Source of the DNA: Lentibacter sp.
Lineage (GTDB): Bacteria; Pseudomonadota; Alphaproteobacteria; Rhodobacterales; Rhodobacteraceae
Assembly (NCBI GenBank): GCA_016744435.1
Contig: JADGEJ010000012.1
Coordinates: forward strand, 1 to 64,000
Direction: 5' to 3'
DNA length: 64,000 nucleotides
Positions within the stretch are counted from its first letter, which is position 1. Each line of letters begins with the position of its first letter. Both the position numbers and the translations under genes were made by a program. A model generated the notes under the pieces. That model saw only the letters and a list, made by a program, of their open reading frames with translations. It searched no databases and was not told the origin of the DNA. Below, piece by piece: positions 25,992-35,036 of the stretch.

Positions 25992-26773
25992 CGTGGCAAC
26001 AACCCCGCGTCTTTGAGAGCCGGAATATAGCTGCGCGAGGCGGGGATGTCGCGCCCGTCGCTGAGCGTGATGCGCGCTTTGTCGCCTTCACGGGTGACGC
26101 TGGCGATTTGACCAAGCGCAACCCAGTGCGAGCGGTGGACTTGCATGCCAGTGTCAGCGCCTGTCTCGCCGATGGCGTCGGACAGGCGCATCAGGAGGAG
26201 CGAGCTGCCCTTGGTTGTGACGACTTCAACGTAGTGGTCTTGCACAGAAAGGCTCACAAGCGAGCCGCGTTTGGCTAGCTCAAGCCTTTGCAGCAGGGCA
26301 GGCGGGCCTTCTGTGGGGGCTTGCGGCTCGTGGCGCGGCATAAATTGCAAGACCAGCGCTATGATGGCTGCGGTGACGAGCACTGAAAGTGCAAGGCCAG
26401 CAAGATAAGCGGGGGCAGTTGGCACGAGGCCAAAGGCGAGCCAGTTGAGGAGCATGACCAAAGCGGTGACGCTGATAGCTGTGCCAAGGGCAACTGCAGT
26501 TGGCGCGATCCATGCGGGGCTTTTGGTGCGAAACCGTTCGCTCATATAGGCTGACACGAAGCCGCCCAACCCGAAAGTCAGCGGAACCGTGAAGGCCCAG
26601 TAGGCAAGGCGCGGCGCGAAGCTCATACTTGTCAGCGTGCCAAACGGGCCAGAGACGGCAAGCAACACCGCAACAGCCACAAGGCCCAGAAGAAAGCGCG
26701 AGGTGGTGAAATAGCGCTGCGTTTCACGAAGCGCGTAATGCGTGGGGCTGTCTTTCACGAAGTATCCTTGCAT
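25988..26773 (-). CDS. membrane-anchored LytTR DNA-binding regulator
   Basis: The N-terminal 150 residues hold four hydrophobic segments (for example [19 protein letters not shown] and [18 protein letters not shown]). A linker follows, then a C-terminal LytTR domain of about 95 residues with [28 protein letters not shown] and [16 protein letters not shown]. LytTR domains bind promoter DNA; here the domain would face the cytoplasm beneath the membrane. No histidine kinase is adjacent, so the membrane part may sense a signal directly. Coupled by ATGA to lipB. Confidence 0.85.
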   Translation of the reverse strand: MQGYFVKDSPTHYALRETQRYFTTSRFLLGLVAVAVLLAVSGPFGTLTSMSFAPRLAYWAFTVPLTFGLGGFVSAYMSERFRTKSPAWIAPTAVALGTAISVTALVMLLNWLAFGLVPTAPAYLAGLALSVLVTAAIIALVLQFMPRHEPQAPTEGPPALLQRLELAKRGSLVSLSVQDHYVEVVTTKGSSLLLMRLSDAIGETGADTGMQVHRSHWVALGQIASVTREGDKARITLSDGRDIPASRSYIPALKDAGLLPR

Positions 26774-26849
26774 TTGGCCATAAGCGAGGCTGACACCAGT
26801 TTGGGGCTGTCTTAGCCCATATTCAAGCTAAGACAAAAGGAGCTTTTCC

Positions 26850-27326
26850 ATGACATTAGACCCAATCCTTGCCGCGCCCCTCACGATCCAGTTGCATCTG
26901 GCGGCGGCGCTTGTTGCTGTTGCCGTGACGCCTTTGATGCTGATCAGGCGTAAAGGCACCCATGCCCACAAGGCTTGGGGACGCGTCTGGGTGGGGGCGA
27001 TGGCGTTAACGGCATTCAGCTCGTTCTGGATCAGCGAGATCCGGCTTTGGGGGCCTTGGAGTCCGATTCACATTCTGTCAGCTGTGACGCTGGTGGGCCT
27101 TGTTCAGGCTGTGCGGTTCGCTCGAGTGGGTGATATTCGCGGCCATAAGGCCGCGTTGCTCGGGTCTGTCATGGGCCTACTAGGGGCAGGGCTGTTTACG
27201 CTGCTCCCCGGACGCACGTTGTCTGAGGTGTTTCTGACGGGGCATGAAAACCTGGGCTTTGGCCTTATCTTGGTGCTTGGAGGGCTGGGGCTTTGGGGGC
27301 TGGCACGGCGATGGCGGATGCTCTGA
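26850..27326 (+). CDS. DUF2306-type four-helix membrane protein
   Basis: The small inner-membrane protein (158 aa) has about four hydrophobic segments and conserved-looking positions HLAAALVAV, KGTHAHKAWGRVWV, and HKAALLGSVMGLLGAGLF. The histidines between helices resemble those of DUF2306 proteins, whose function is unknown. AGGAG lies 8 bases before the start. It is divergent from the LytTR gene and ends about 100 bases before tRNA-Leu. Confidence 0.75.
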   Translation: MTLDPILAAPLTIQLHLAAALVAVAVTPLMLIRRKGTHAHKAWGRVWVGAMALTAFSSFWISEIRLWGPWSPIHILSAVTLVGLVQAVRFARVGDIRGHKAALLGSVMGLLGAGLFTLLPGRTLSEVFLTGHENLGFGLILVLGGLGLWGLARRWRML

Positions 27327-27421
27327 TGCGCGGCAGATGAGATTTATTATTCCAAGGAGGCGAATTTGCTCTTCACATCCGTGCAGGCGCGCGCTAAGAC
27401 GCCGCTCACCAGTCAAGACTT

Positions 27422-27508
27422 GCGGTCGTGGCGGAATTGGTAGACGCGCAGCGTTGAGGTCGCTGTGAGGTAACACTCGTGAGGGTTCGAGTCCCTCCGA
27501 CCGCACCA
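27422..27508 (+). tRNA. tRNA-Leu(GAG)
   Basis: The acceptor arms GCGGTCG and CGACCGC pair fully, the CCA end is encoded, and the anticodon arm CAGCG-TTGAGGT-CGCTG gives anticodon GAG (27456-27458). The long variable arm (TGAGGTAACACTCGTGA) and GGTTCGAGTCC T-arm are typical for leucine tRNAs. Confidence 0.97.
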
Positions 27509-27765
27509 TATACTGACGCGATATCCTTTTATTTTCATGACGCGAGACGCATCAAGCGCTCCCTGGCCCGCGCTCAGTCCGCCGCGTTGATTGCGTCACG
27601 CTCTATCGGCTTTTGGCTTGCGTTTTATTCGTGACTATGTGGCCGATTAGAAACCAAAGTTGAGGCAACAGCGTTAGGCGCTTTCCGCTTGGAGTTGAAA
27701 AGTTGCGCTTCTTAGTGCATCAAGGCTGCAAAAGAACAAAAAAACGTTCAGGCAGAGTAGAGCAG

Positions 27766-28455
27766 ATGTTTCAAATGGATTTGACAAGCCGTGCCGCCGC
27801 GCATCTGGCGAAGCTCAAAGAGCTTGGCTTTGATGTGTACGCAACTGACGACTTCGCCGAGATTGAAAAGCTGGTGCAGCAAACCGGAAAACCGTTCCGC
27901 TCGCCGATGTTTGATACGCGGCGCAACGACTTTACCGAAGGCCGTGCATTTTGGTTGTTCCTCAAGCAAAACGGAGCTGTGGTTGGCGGGCTTGCGGCGC
28001 AAAGCATTCCGCTGGGGCAGGAAAGTTTTGGGCATTACATCGCCCGTAGCACCAACGGGCAATATAATATCGAAGCTGAGCTTGAGCATGTGGCGCGCCC
28101 ATTGAATGAGCGGCTCAAAGGCCATCTTGTATACTTGGGCGATTTGCACATAACCGATGCGGCGCGTGGCAAACGGCAGGTCTTGCGCGAATATGTGCGG
28201 CTCTGTGTTATCCTGTCAGCGATGACTTGGCCGTCATTTGACTGGGTGTTTGCTCATATTCCTTACCAGCACCGCTCGCTGCAAGACATCTATGGCTTTG
28301 CCTCGATCACTCATTCAGCTTTTCGCTGGGGGGCTGAGAGGCCGTTCTTGCGCACCGACGATATGGCGGTGATCTATCACGCCAAGATCGACTTGCTGCA
28401 CAGCCTACTCATTGACGATCCGGATGAGACGGCAAAAAACAAGCGTAAAGGGTGA
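27766..28455 (+). CDS. conserved-looking protein of unknown function, acyltransferase-like fold possible
   Basis: This 229-aa cytoplasmic protein has no signal peptide or membrane segment. It alternates strands and helices (AFWLFLKQNGAVVGGLAAQS, HLVYLGDLHITDAARG, then LREYVRLCVILSAMTWPSF and FDWVFAHIPYQHRSLQDIYG), which resembles a GNAT acyltransferase core, but I see no clear acyl-CoA loop. The start at MFQMDL is a choice; the frame is open 21 codons further upstream and ribosome sites are weak. Its last 51 bases overlap, tail to tail, the gene of an XRE-type regulator. The two may form a functional pair. Confidence 0.6.
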   Translation: MFQMDLTSRAAAHLAKLKELGFDVYATDDFAEIEKLVQQTGKPFRSPMFDTRRNDFTEGRAFWLFLKQNGAVVGGLAAQSIPLGQESFGHYIARSTNGQYNIEAELEHVARPLNERLKGHLVYLGDLHITDAARGKRQVLREYVRLCVILSAMTWPSFDWVFAHIPYQHRSLQDIYGFASITHSAFRWGAERPFLRTDDMAVIYHAKIDLLHSLLIDDPDETAKNKRKG

Positions 28456-29127
28456 TCCAGCTTCGTCTGTCACGCCGGCCATGAGCTTGCGGTAGCTGCC
28501 GCTTATCTCGGCTCCGTTGTTCTGGGCGACAAATGGCTGGTCAGTCACGGTGTATTTGCTCTGTTTGACTGCCTTATGCGAAATCCGGATCTGCGCGACG
28601 TTTTCGGGATCAAACCTAGCGTAATATTCTTTGAGGTCTTGCTGGCGATCAAAGCCCAAAATCTGCGCCGAGAGACTGTGTTTACCAACCGTATATGGCT
28701 GGGCCATGATATCGCCTTTTTGGAGCGGGTGATAAAGATCAACCCGGTCTTTGATCCAGTCAAAATCGGTCATGCAAAAGTCGACGTGGACAAGCCAGTC
28801 AAGGACATCGTCGATGCTTATGTTTAGCCCTTGATTTGCAAGCGCTTTGGATTGGTCGTTAAACGAGCGTTCAAGCGTCAGCATAACCTGACTGGGGGTC
28901 GCGCCTGAGGCATCAGGCGAAAACTGGAAGACAGGTTGCTGGTCGGAAAAGTAGCTCAGTGGCATGTTCAAAGTGCGCGAAAGCTTGTCGATTGTGGCGA
29001 AGGGAACGGGCCTTCCTTTGGATATCTGGGCATGCAATGTCGAGTATTTTAATCCCGCAGCCTGACAAGCAGCACGCAGAGTGACTTTTTTAAGTTTACA
29101 CAGATGTGTAATTTTTTCGGCTATCAC
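28405..29127 (-). CDS. XRE-family transcriptional regulator with large C-terminal sensor-like domain
   Basis: Residues 1-60 are a helix-turn-helix of Cro/C1 type (KKVTLRAACQAAGLKYSTLH, then TIDKLSRTLNMPLSYF). The remaining 180 residues form an alpha/beta domain that could be PAS-like (HVDFCMTDFDWIKDRVDLYH ... FTLVFCRLIRIVNE), so it may respond to a small molecule. The start is GTG with GGAAAA nine bases upstream. It is convergent with, and overlaps by 51 bases, the unknown protein gene at 27766. I do not recognise the family beyond the DNA-binding part. Confidence 0.75.
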   Translation of the reverse strand: MIAEKITHLCKLKKVTLRAACQAAGLKYSTLHAQISKGRPVPFATIDKLSRTLNMPLSYFSDQQPVFQFSPDASGATPSQVMLTLERSFNDQSKALANQGLNISIDDVLDWLVHVDFCMTDFDWIKDRVDLYHPLQKGDIMAQPYTVGKHSLSAQILGFDRQQDLKEYYARFDPENVAQIRISHKAVKQSKYTVTDQPFVAQNNGAEISGSYRKLMAGVTDEAGSPFTLVFCRLIRIVNE

Positions 29128-29250
29128 GGGTAATTTTCCACATATGTAGATAGATTTTGCTATTTTTTGACAGCGAAGAGCTTGTTGCGCAACCTATGGG
29201 ATAGGAGAGTGAGTTAACGAGGCTAGGAATTGGTATGCAAGAGCGAGCAT

Positions 29251-29586
29251 CTATCGAGGTTTGGGCGCGGGAGCAGGATCCGGTGCGTCAGAAAGCTCTC
29301 GGGCGTAGGCTTCGAGTTGAGCTTTTAGCAAAGGCGGTAACGCAGAGTAAAGTTGCGCTATCTGAATATGGCCTGACACTGAACTGTCCTCCAGGAACTG
29401 ATCAAGAGTAGTTTCGAAACTGCCTGCGACTTTGATAGCCTCTTCCACAGAAATTGATGCGTGCTCAGACATCATCAAGGCTTCGAGCGTGTCTAAAGGC
29501 ACACCAGCGGCTTCGGCGATTTGCTCGAGTGTTTTCTCTGATGCAGCCAAGGCGCTCAAAAATGCTATGCGAAACGAGATTCCCAT
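29251..29586 (-). CDS. small helix-turn-helix protein
   Basis: The 111-aa protein has a central helix-turn-helix-like region (TLEQIAEAAGVPLDTLEALM, then SISVEEAIKVAGSFETTLDQ), as in XRE-type regulators, and a C-terminal helix ending in Ala/Pro repeats (DAPDPAPAPKPR). It is followed upstream by a decayed dioxygenase gene and downstream by the GTG-start regulator, both in the same direction. Its target is unknown. Confidence 0.6.
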   Translation of the reverse strand: MGISFRIAFLSALAASEKTLEQIAEAAGVPLDTLEALMMSEHASISVEEAIKVAGSFETTLDQFLEDSSVSGHIQIAQLYSALPPLLKAQLEAYARELSDAPDPAPAPKPR

Positions 29587-29664
29587 CTGACATATCTGAC
29601 GGGGTAATACGGCATTTTGAGGGAGTTTTTGCGCCGGAAAGGGCGCCCCCTAACGCCAACGGCG

Positions 29665-29990
29665 CTAGCAAAACGGCGGGCCTTTGACAGTGACACGGTG
29701 CATGAGCCGAGCTTGGCCTTGATAGTCGGCCACGGCGAGGTGCCGCACTCGGCGATTGTCCCAAATCGCGACAGCGCTCTCTGACCAGCGAAACCGGCAC
29801 ATGAACGCGGGCTGCGAAATGTAGCGCTAAAGATAGCCCTAGTAAGGGCGCGCTGTCTTCGGCCGTCCAGCCGTCAAAATGTGTGGTGAAATCGCCGTTC
29901 ACGAAGATCACCTTGCGCCCGGTTTGCGGGTGGGCGCGACAACTGGGTGCAGGCTGGGCATGGTAACGGCCTTACTCATTTCAGCAGTGT
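29665..29990 (-). pseudogene. TauD-family dioxygenase, C-terminal fragment with two frameshifts
   Basis: Three pieces in different frames rebuild the end of a taurine/alpha-ketoglutarate dioxygenase: MPSLHPVV, then RAHPQTGRKVIFVNGDFTTH followed by FDGWTAEDSAPLL, then AFMCRFRWSESAVAIWDNRR followed by VRHLAVADYQGQARLMHRVT and a stop. The DNR(R)..H and R segments are the 2-oxoglutarate/iron end of the active site. Shifts lie near 29940 and 29820. The first half of the gene, with the HxD iron ligands, is absent. This is a clear relic. Confidence 0.75.
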
Positions 29991-30062
29991 CGAATATCTG
30001 TGACGGAGCAAGTGAGCCGTCAGATAGGCGGAGTTTTTCGCCTCTTTGTGCCAAAGCGCAAG

Positions 30063-30089
30063 AAAAATGGGCGCCCGCGAAGGGCGCCC
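30063..30089 (-). terminator. intrinsic terminator of the acidic low-complexity protein gene
   Basis: GGGCGCCC, five-base loop, GGGCGCCC, then ATTTTTCTT on the minus strand: a textbook hairpin with U-tract, about 45 bases past the stop codon. Confidence 0.9.
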
Positions 30090-30134
30090 GAGTTTGAACA
30101 GTCAGGGAGGTTGTCTTGGAAACCTTGGTTAGGT

Positions 30135-32243
30135 TTAGGCCCCGGCAACGCGTGCTTCGGGACGGTATGAGATGTGTTCGGAGGCTTCAAAGCGGCCGCC
30201 GCCAAGCTTGCGGATTTTACCTTCGCGCAACAACTGGCCAAACGAGCGCAGCCTGTCTTCTCGCGATGTGTCGGCGTGCTCAGTGCTGTTGAGTTTCGAC
30301 ATCAACTGAGGACGCGAGAAAGCTTCTTGGCCTTCTACAAAGGCCATGTACGAGGCCGCAGCTTCAAGCACTTCGCCCAAGTTATAGGCGCCGACATCAT
30401 CAATATAATCTGCAAATTCAGCATCTTGCGCTGGCTTCACAATCGTTGGTGTAGAGGCGGCACGCACCCGGCGCGGCTGCACGGGGGCTTCGGGCTTTGG
30501 TGTGTCGATCCGTTGCTCAGCGACAAGCTTGAGCGGTGCGACAGGCCGAGCCGTGTGCGCTTTTGCAGCGGGGCGGCGGGGGCGCACAACTGTTTCAAGA
30601 TCGTCGCGATAGACTTCGGTGTCGCGTCCGTCGGCACCAAGATCACCGCCAACACCGCGCTCTGCTTCGGTTGCTGCTACGGCAGCGCGCAGATGTGCGA
30701 TGGCATTGCGACGGCCTTTGCCTGTTTCTTCCTGAAGCTGGCTGTTGGTCTCTTGCAGGATGCGGCCCATTTGGGCGTCGGTGTTGTCTGAGAGGCGGGC
30801 ACTGCGTGGCTCGGCTTCGCCGCCGTCATTGAACAGATTTCCGGCAGTGTCCTCACCGAGGTCAGTTTCAACTTCAACTTCAACTTCGATTTCGGCGACA
30901 TCGTGCGCGGCTTCTTCGATAGGTTCGGCTTCGACCTCCTCCGCCGCATCAAAGGCTTGGCCTAACTCGGCTTCCACTTCGGCAAGCTCGCGTAGAAGCT
31001 CGGCTTCGGCCTGTTCAGAGAGAGAAGTTTCGCTTTCGGCGACTGTTTCACCAGCCTGATCTTCTTCTTCCTCTTCTTCGAGGTAACCATCGGCGATCGC
31101 AGCTTCAAAATCGGCCTTCTTCATTTTGATGACGCGGGCACGCAGCGGGTTCGCCGCTGGGGCTGCCTCCGGGCTTACCTGCTGAGCTTCCTGCAGGCTG
31201 ACCTGTGCTGAGCTTGCGGCGGCGTTATCGCCCTCATCTTCAAAATCATCAGTGTCGGAAGAGGCGTCTTCTGCGCGCATTTCGTTCAAAAGTGCGGTAA
31301 TGCTATCTTCATCTTCGTCGTCATCAGAAATGCTGATCTCGGCTGCCTCTTGAAGTGCCTCAGGAGCACTGTCCAAAAGCGCGCTGGCATTGCCTTGTGT
31401 CGCCAAGAAAGGCTCGGTTGCATCGTCGTCTTGAAGCAGGAGCTCACTTGCGTGCTGGTCTTCAGAGAAATCGCTCGTGTTTTCTGTCTTTGACACAACG
31501 TCACGGATGCGTTGCAGTTTGGCTGCGACACTTTCCGGGTCGTGCTGGCGAGTTGTTGGCTCTGAAACGGCTGGCTCTTCTGGTGCAATCTCGGGTGCAG
31601 TATCAGGCGTGATTGTGTCTGATGTTGCGGCGACGCTTTCGGCGACGAGGGCAGAGAGGCTGCTCAGGTCGGGCTCGCTGACTGTTTCAGCGACGGGTGC
31701 CGCAGGAACAGGTGAGTCAGGAATGGGTGATGCCGAAGCCGGCACTGGTGAAGCCGGGACGGGAGTATCCGGCACAGGTGACGCGGGAACGGGCGAGGCC
31801 GGGACCGGCGAGGCCTCGGCTTCGATTTGAGCGGGAGTTGAAGCAACGGGGGCCTCAGACACAGATTCTACTACGGCTTCAACCACAGCTTCGGTCTGAG
31901 CCTCAACGGGTGCAACAAATGTTTGCTCGGCTGGTTCGGCAACGCGTGCAGCCGCGGCGGCTTTCGCAGCGACCGGCAATATAGAGTCAGGATCGGCGCG
32001 CAGCACATAGGTGTTGTCCTCTCGGTGAGCCGCAACTCGGCGAGAGATTTCGCGCTCTGCAATGCGTGCCAACATCTCGGCATCCGGCGTCGGAGGCTCG
32101 GCCCCGAAGTAGCGGTCATCTGCCGCAAGGTCGCGGAAATACTCTGAAATGGCTTTCATCGTGCCAAAAGAATCGTCAAATCCCTCTAACGTGCACGAGA
32201 AGGTGCCGTAGGAGACTGTAAGGATCTTATTGTTGTTAACCAT
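30135..32243 (-). CDS. long acidic, low-complexity protein of unknown function
   Basis: Three parts are visible in about 702 residues. The N-terminal 70 (ILTVSYGTFSCTLEGFDDSF ... AEREISRRVAAHRE) and the C-terminal 110 (AEFADYIDDVGAYNLGEVLE ... GGGRFEASEHISYRPEARV) are ordered and look conserved. Between them lies a disordered region with SPVP/PASPVPD repeats, poly-Glu runs (LEEEEEEDQ) and a VEVEVEVE stretch. There is no signal peptide or membrane helix. The start was taken at the internal ATG; a GTG five codons earlier lacks a ribosome site. Ordered ends joined by a long acidic linker suggest a scaffold, but no function can be named. Confidence 0.75.
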   Translation of the reverse strand: MVNNNKILTVSYGTFSCTLEGFDDSFGTMKAISEYFRDLAADDRYFGAEPPTPDAEMLARIAEREISRRVAAHREDNTYVLRADPDSILPVAAKAAAAARVAEPAEQTFVAPVEAQTEAVVEAVVESVSEAPVASTPAQIEAEASPVPASPVPASPVPDTPVPASPVPASASPIPDSPVPAAPVAETVSEPDLSSLSALVAESVAATSDTITPDTAPEIAPEEPAVSEPTTRQHDPESVAAKLQRIRDVVSKTENTSDFSEDQHASELLLQDDDATEPFLATQGNASALLDSAPEALQEAAEISISDDDEDEDSITALLNEMRAEDASSDTDDFEDEGDNAAASSAQVSLQEAQQVSPEAAPAANPLRARVIKMKKADFEAAIADGYLEEEEEEDQAGETVAESETSLSEQAEAELLRELAEVEAELGQAFDAAEEVEAEPIEEAAHDVAEIEVEVEVETDLGEDTAGNLFNDGGEAEPRSARLSDNTDAQMGRILQETNSQLQEETGKGRRNAIAHLRAAVAATEAERGVGGDLGADGRDTEVYRDDLETVVRPRRPAAKAHTARPVAPLKLVAEQRIDTPKPEAPVQPRRVRAASTPTIVKPAQDAEFADYIDDVGAYNLGEVLEAAASYMAFVEGQEAFSRPQLMSKLNSTEHADTSREDRLRSFGQLLREGKIRKLGGGRFEASEHISYRPEARVAGA

Positions 32244-32384
32244 GTTATTGCTCGCCACAGAATTTTTTATGTTGCCATAGTTAATGCAGGCTCAGATGGT
32301 CGAAAGCTGACCGAATCTAAGAAGTTTAGCGTATCATTTGGTGTCAACAATGTGTTTCGTTTCCTGAATTAGGGTAAAAGCGCC

Positions 32385-33077
32385 ATGAATCCATCCATTG
32401 TTCACGCATTAGAACCAGTTTTGCTCGTCGGCGGCGGAAAGCACCGGAAGAAGGGCTTTGCGCGTGCAAAGGTGTTTACCAAGAAAACCGTTGCGGCCGA
32501 TGGTGGAGCTGATTGGCTTGTTAAGCATAATATCACGCCTGACATGGTTATTGGAGATTTTGATTCAATCTCCTCGAAGGTTCGCTCCAAGTTAAGCCCA
32601 ACTCGTGCAATCTTGGTTAACGAGCAAGATACCACCGATTTCGAGAAATGCTTGAGCCGGATTGAGGCACCTTTGGTGATCGGAGTTGGCTTTGTTGGAG
32701 GGCGGGTTGACCACCAGTTGGCGAGCTATCATGGCCTCATGCGTGCGCCAGACAGGCGCTGTATCTTGGTGGGTCCGAGGGACATTACCTTTCTTGCGCC
32801 CCCTGAGCTTTCGCTTGATCTGGCAAGGGGCAGTTTGTTTTCACTCTTCCCGATGGGGGAGATGCGGGCGCGCTCAGCGGGGCTTCGCTGGCCAGTTGAT
32901 GACGTGATGTTCGCACCGGGGCAGGCCATTGGGACCTCAAACGAAGTGCTCGGGCCTGTCAGCCTGAGCTGCTCCAAACCCGAGATGCTGGTCATTGTGC
33001 CGTTGGCTGCGCTGGAGGCTGTTGTGAAAGGGCTTCTTGACGCTGACGCAGGATGGCCCGCTCATAGAGTAGAATAA
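32385..33077 (+). CDS. thiamine pyrophosphokinase
   Basis: It makes thiamine diphosphate from thiamine and ATP. Family motifs are clear: VAADGGADWL, MVIGDFDSI, EQDTTDFEKCL and GFVGGRVDHQL for substrate and metal binding in the N-terminal half, with the C-terminal beta-domain ending at PLAALEAVV. The 230-aa length is normal. It is divergent from the acidic protein gene. Its 3' end overlaps the end of the convergent DMT transporter gene by 86 bases, an unusually long overlap in which both reading frames appear real. Confidence 0.93.
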   Translation: MNPSIVHALEPVLLVGGGKHRKKGFARAKVFTKKTVAADGGADWLVKHNITPDMVIGDFDSISSKVRSKLSPTRAILVNEQDTTDFEKCLSRIEAPLVIGVGFVGGRVDHQLASYHGLMRAPDRRCILVGPRDITFLAPPELSLDLARGSLFSLFPMGEMRARSAGLRWPVDDVMFAPGQAIGTSNEVLGPVSLSCSKPEMLVIVPLAALEAVVKGLLDADAGWPAHRVE

Positions 33078-33933
33078 CCAGCCCCGCACCGATGCTGACC
33101 GCCATGCCGAGCATGGCAAGCGCGTTGGGCCAATCGTGAAAGATCAGCAGGCCAATGATGGCGGCGATAGGGATCTCGACATATTGGATTGGAGTGACTG
33201 TGCTGGAAGGCGCATAGCGCAACGACCATGTCATCAGCAGGTGCGCCAAAGTGCCTAAGGCACCAACGCCAACAAGCAAGAACCACTCAAACCCCGTTGG
33301 GTGGGGCCATTCCAGCGCAGGAAGGGGCAAGACTTGCCCTAGGGCGATAACCGGCAAGAGCAGGGCGACGGCCATAAGGCCCGAAGTAAACTGCAGGCCT
33401 ATCGGGTCGGTCTCGTGGGCGATGCGGCGGGTGATCAGGATGAACACAGAGAAGTTTAGCGCAACCAGCAAAGGCAGGAAGGCGGGCCAGCCAACGCTGA
33501 CAAAGCTTGGCTGCGCGACCATGAGCGTGCCGACAAAGCCGATGATGCAGGCGATGATGCGCACAGGCCCGACAGCCTCACCGAGCCAAAGCCAGCCCAA
33601 CAGCAGTGTGAAGAACGGCAAGACGAAGACAATGGCAACCGCGTCAGCCAGCGGAATGTATTTGAGCGCGGTAAACATTAGGCCAATGCCGATGATGTGC
33701 AGCACGGTGCGCAGCAAGCAGAACCAGGCTGCGCTAGGCGACAGCCGCCACGGCCGTAGAGACAAAACAATAAAGGGGGTGAGCAGAACCACCTGCACCA
33801 AAAAGCGCAGAAACAACATTGGCCCAAGCCCGATAGACTGACCTATCAGTTTTGCGAAGGCATCACCCATGGGGGCAATGACGCAAAAGCCCAGCATAAG
33901 GGCGATGCCAAGGAGGGGACGATCAGTGCTCAT
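32992..33933 (-). CDS. DMT/EamA-family transporter
   Basis: This ten-helix inner-membrane transporter (313 aa) consists of two EamA repeats, for example ALKYIPLADAVAIVFVLPFF in the first and VTPIQYVEIPIAAIIGLLIF in the second. Such proteins usually export amino acids or other small metabolites; the substrate cannot be told. The following gene in the same direction is a second member of the family, and a third lies near 61.5 kb. Confidence 0.88.
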   Translation of the reverse strand: MSTDRPLLGIALMLGFCVIAPMGDAFAKLIGQSIGLGPMLFLRFLVQVVLLTPFIVLSLRPWRLSPSAAWFCLLRTVLHIIGIGLMFTALKYIPLADAVAIVFVLPFFTLLLGWLWLGEAVGPVRIIACIIGFVGTLMVAQPSFVSVGWPAFLPLLVALNFSVFILITRRIAHETDPIGLQFTSGLMAVALLLPVIALGQVLPLPALEWPHPTGFEWFLLVGVGALGTLAHLLMTWSLRYAPSSTVTPIQYVEIPIAAIIGLLIFHDWPNALAMLGMAVSIGAGLVILLYERAILRQRQEALSQQPPAQPTAQ

Positions 33934-34011
33934 TAAGGGAGGCTATCGCCGGATATTGTGATTGGCAATTGGGTTGTTCCACCTGCGCGGAAATATTCCT
34001 AGGGTTGAAAT

Positions 34012-34935
34012 TCAGGGTGTGTGGAATGGCTTGAGTTGCTGTGAGGCAAGGCGCTCAAGCTTGCGCTCGCGGGTGAACACATAAAGTCCAGAACCAACGA
34101 TGATCGCGATGCCGACGAGCGTCAGCCCGTCGGGAACATCGGAAAAGATAAAGTACCCAAGGGCGCTGGCCGAGACGATCTCAAGGTATTGCAGCGGGGC
34201 GATAGTGGCTGCGGGGGCAAACTTGAGCGCAAGGCTGATGCAGAGGTGCGCGAGAGTTGAAACGACGCCGACGCCGAGTAGGGTGTATACAGCGAGGCCT
34301 TGTGGCAAGGTCGGATCAAGAGCGGGATGGCCTGTGCCCTCAAAGGCTGCAAGCAGTGGCAAGATCAGAACGCAGGCAGCGGTGGCCGTGTAGGCTTGCA
34401 GGGTGATAGGGCTCATCTGCATGGCCATGCGGCGTGTCATAACCATATAGAGCGCGAAGCAAAGCGCTGTGCCAAGCGGGTAGAGAGCAACAAGTCCAAG
34501 CTCGGAAAAGCTCGGCTGGATCACAAGCAGCGCACCAATGAAGCCGACGCCACAGGCGATGAGGCGACGCGGGCCGACGGCTTCTCCCAAAAATATCCCG
34601 CCCATCAGTGTGAGAATGAAGGGCTCGACAAAGAAAATAGCAATTGCGTTGGCGAGTGGCATGTCGCGTAAAGCGGCAAAGAACAGCCCAGTTGCAGCCA
34701 TGATCAGGAAGCCACGTATGAGGTGCAGGCCGATTTCGCGAAGGCCCGGTAGGTGGGCGCGTTTGAGTATTAGAGCGAGAGGCAACAGGAGCAGAAGTTG
34801 GATACCAAAGCGAAAGCCCAGGATCTCCATCACCGGGATATTGTCTGGCGTGGCTTTGGCGCAGGCGTCCATGATGGGAGCGATGAGTGCGAAGGCCACC
34901 ATGAAGGCGATGCCAAGTGTCGTCCGGTTTTGCAT
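34012..34935 (-). CDS. DMT/EamA-family transporter (paralogue)
   Basis: At 307 aa with two EamA repeats (ALRDMPLANAIAIFFVEPFI and IAPLQYLEIVSASALGYFIF), it is clearly related to the neighbouring transporter. Both begin with a similar TTLGIAFMVAFALIAPIMDA-type first helix, so the pair probably arose by duplication. Substrate unknown; the C-terminal tail (ERKLERLASQQLKPFHTP) is cytoplasmic. Confidence 0.88.
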   Translation of the reverse strand: MQNRTTLGIAFMVAFALIAPIMDACAKATPDNIPVMEILGFRFGIQLLLLLPLALILKRAHLPGLREIGLHLIRGFLIMAATGLFFAALRDMPLANAIAIFFVEPFILTLMGGIFLGEAVGPRRLIACGVGFIGALLVIQPSFSELGLVALYPLGTALCFALYMVMTRRMAMQMSPITLQAYTATAACVLILPLLAAFEGTGHPALDPTLPQGLAVYTLLGVGVVSTLAHLCISLALKFAPAATIAPLQYLEIVSASALGYFIFSDVPDGLTLVGIAIIVGSGLYVFTRERKLERLASQQLKPFHTP

Positions 34936-35036
34936 GGTGAGCCTGTTCTCGTGAAGTTGCTTTACGTTAGAAGTGGTCAGCCCTGACGCAAAGCACTATC
35001 GTTTCGCCTTGGGGCTTAGAGTGCGTGCCGCGGCTC

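Noticed and set aside
30135-32243. Surface adhesin or collagen-like protein
   Set aside because: There is no signal peptide, anchor or Gly-x-y repeat; the repeats are SPVP and poly-Glu.
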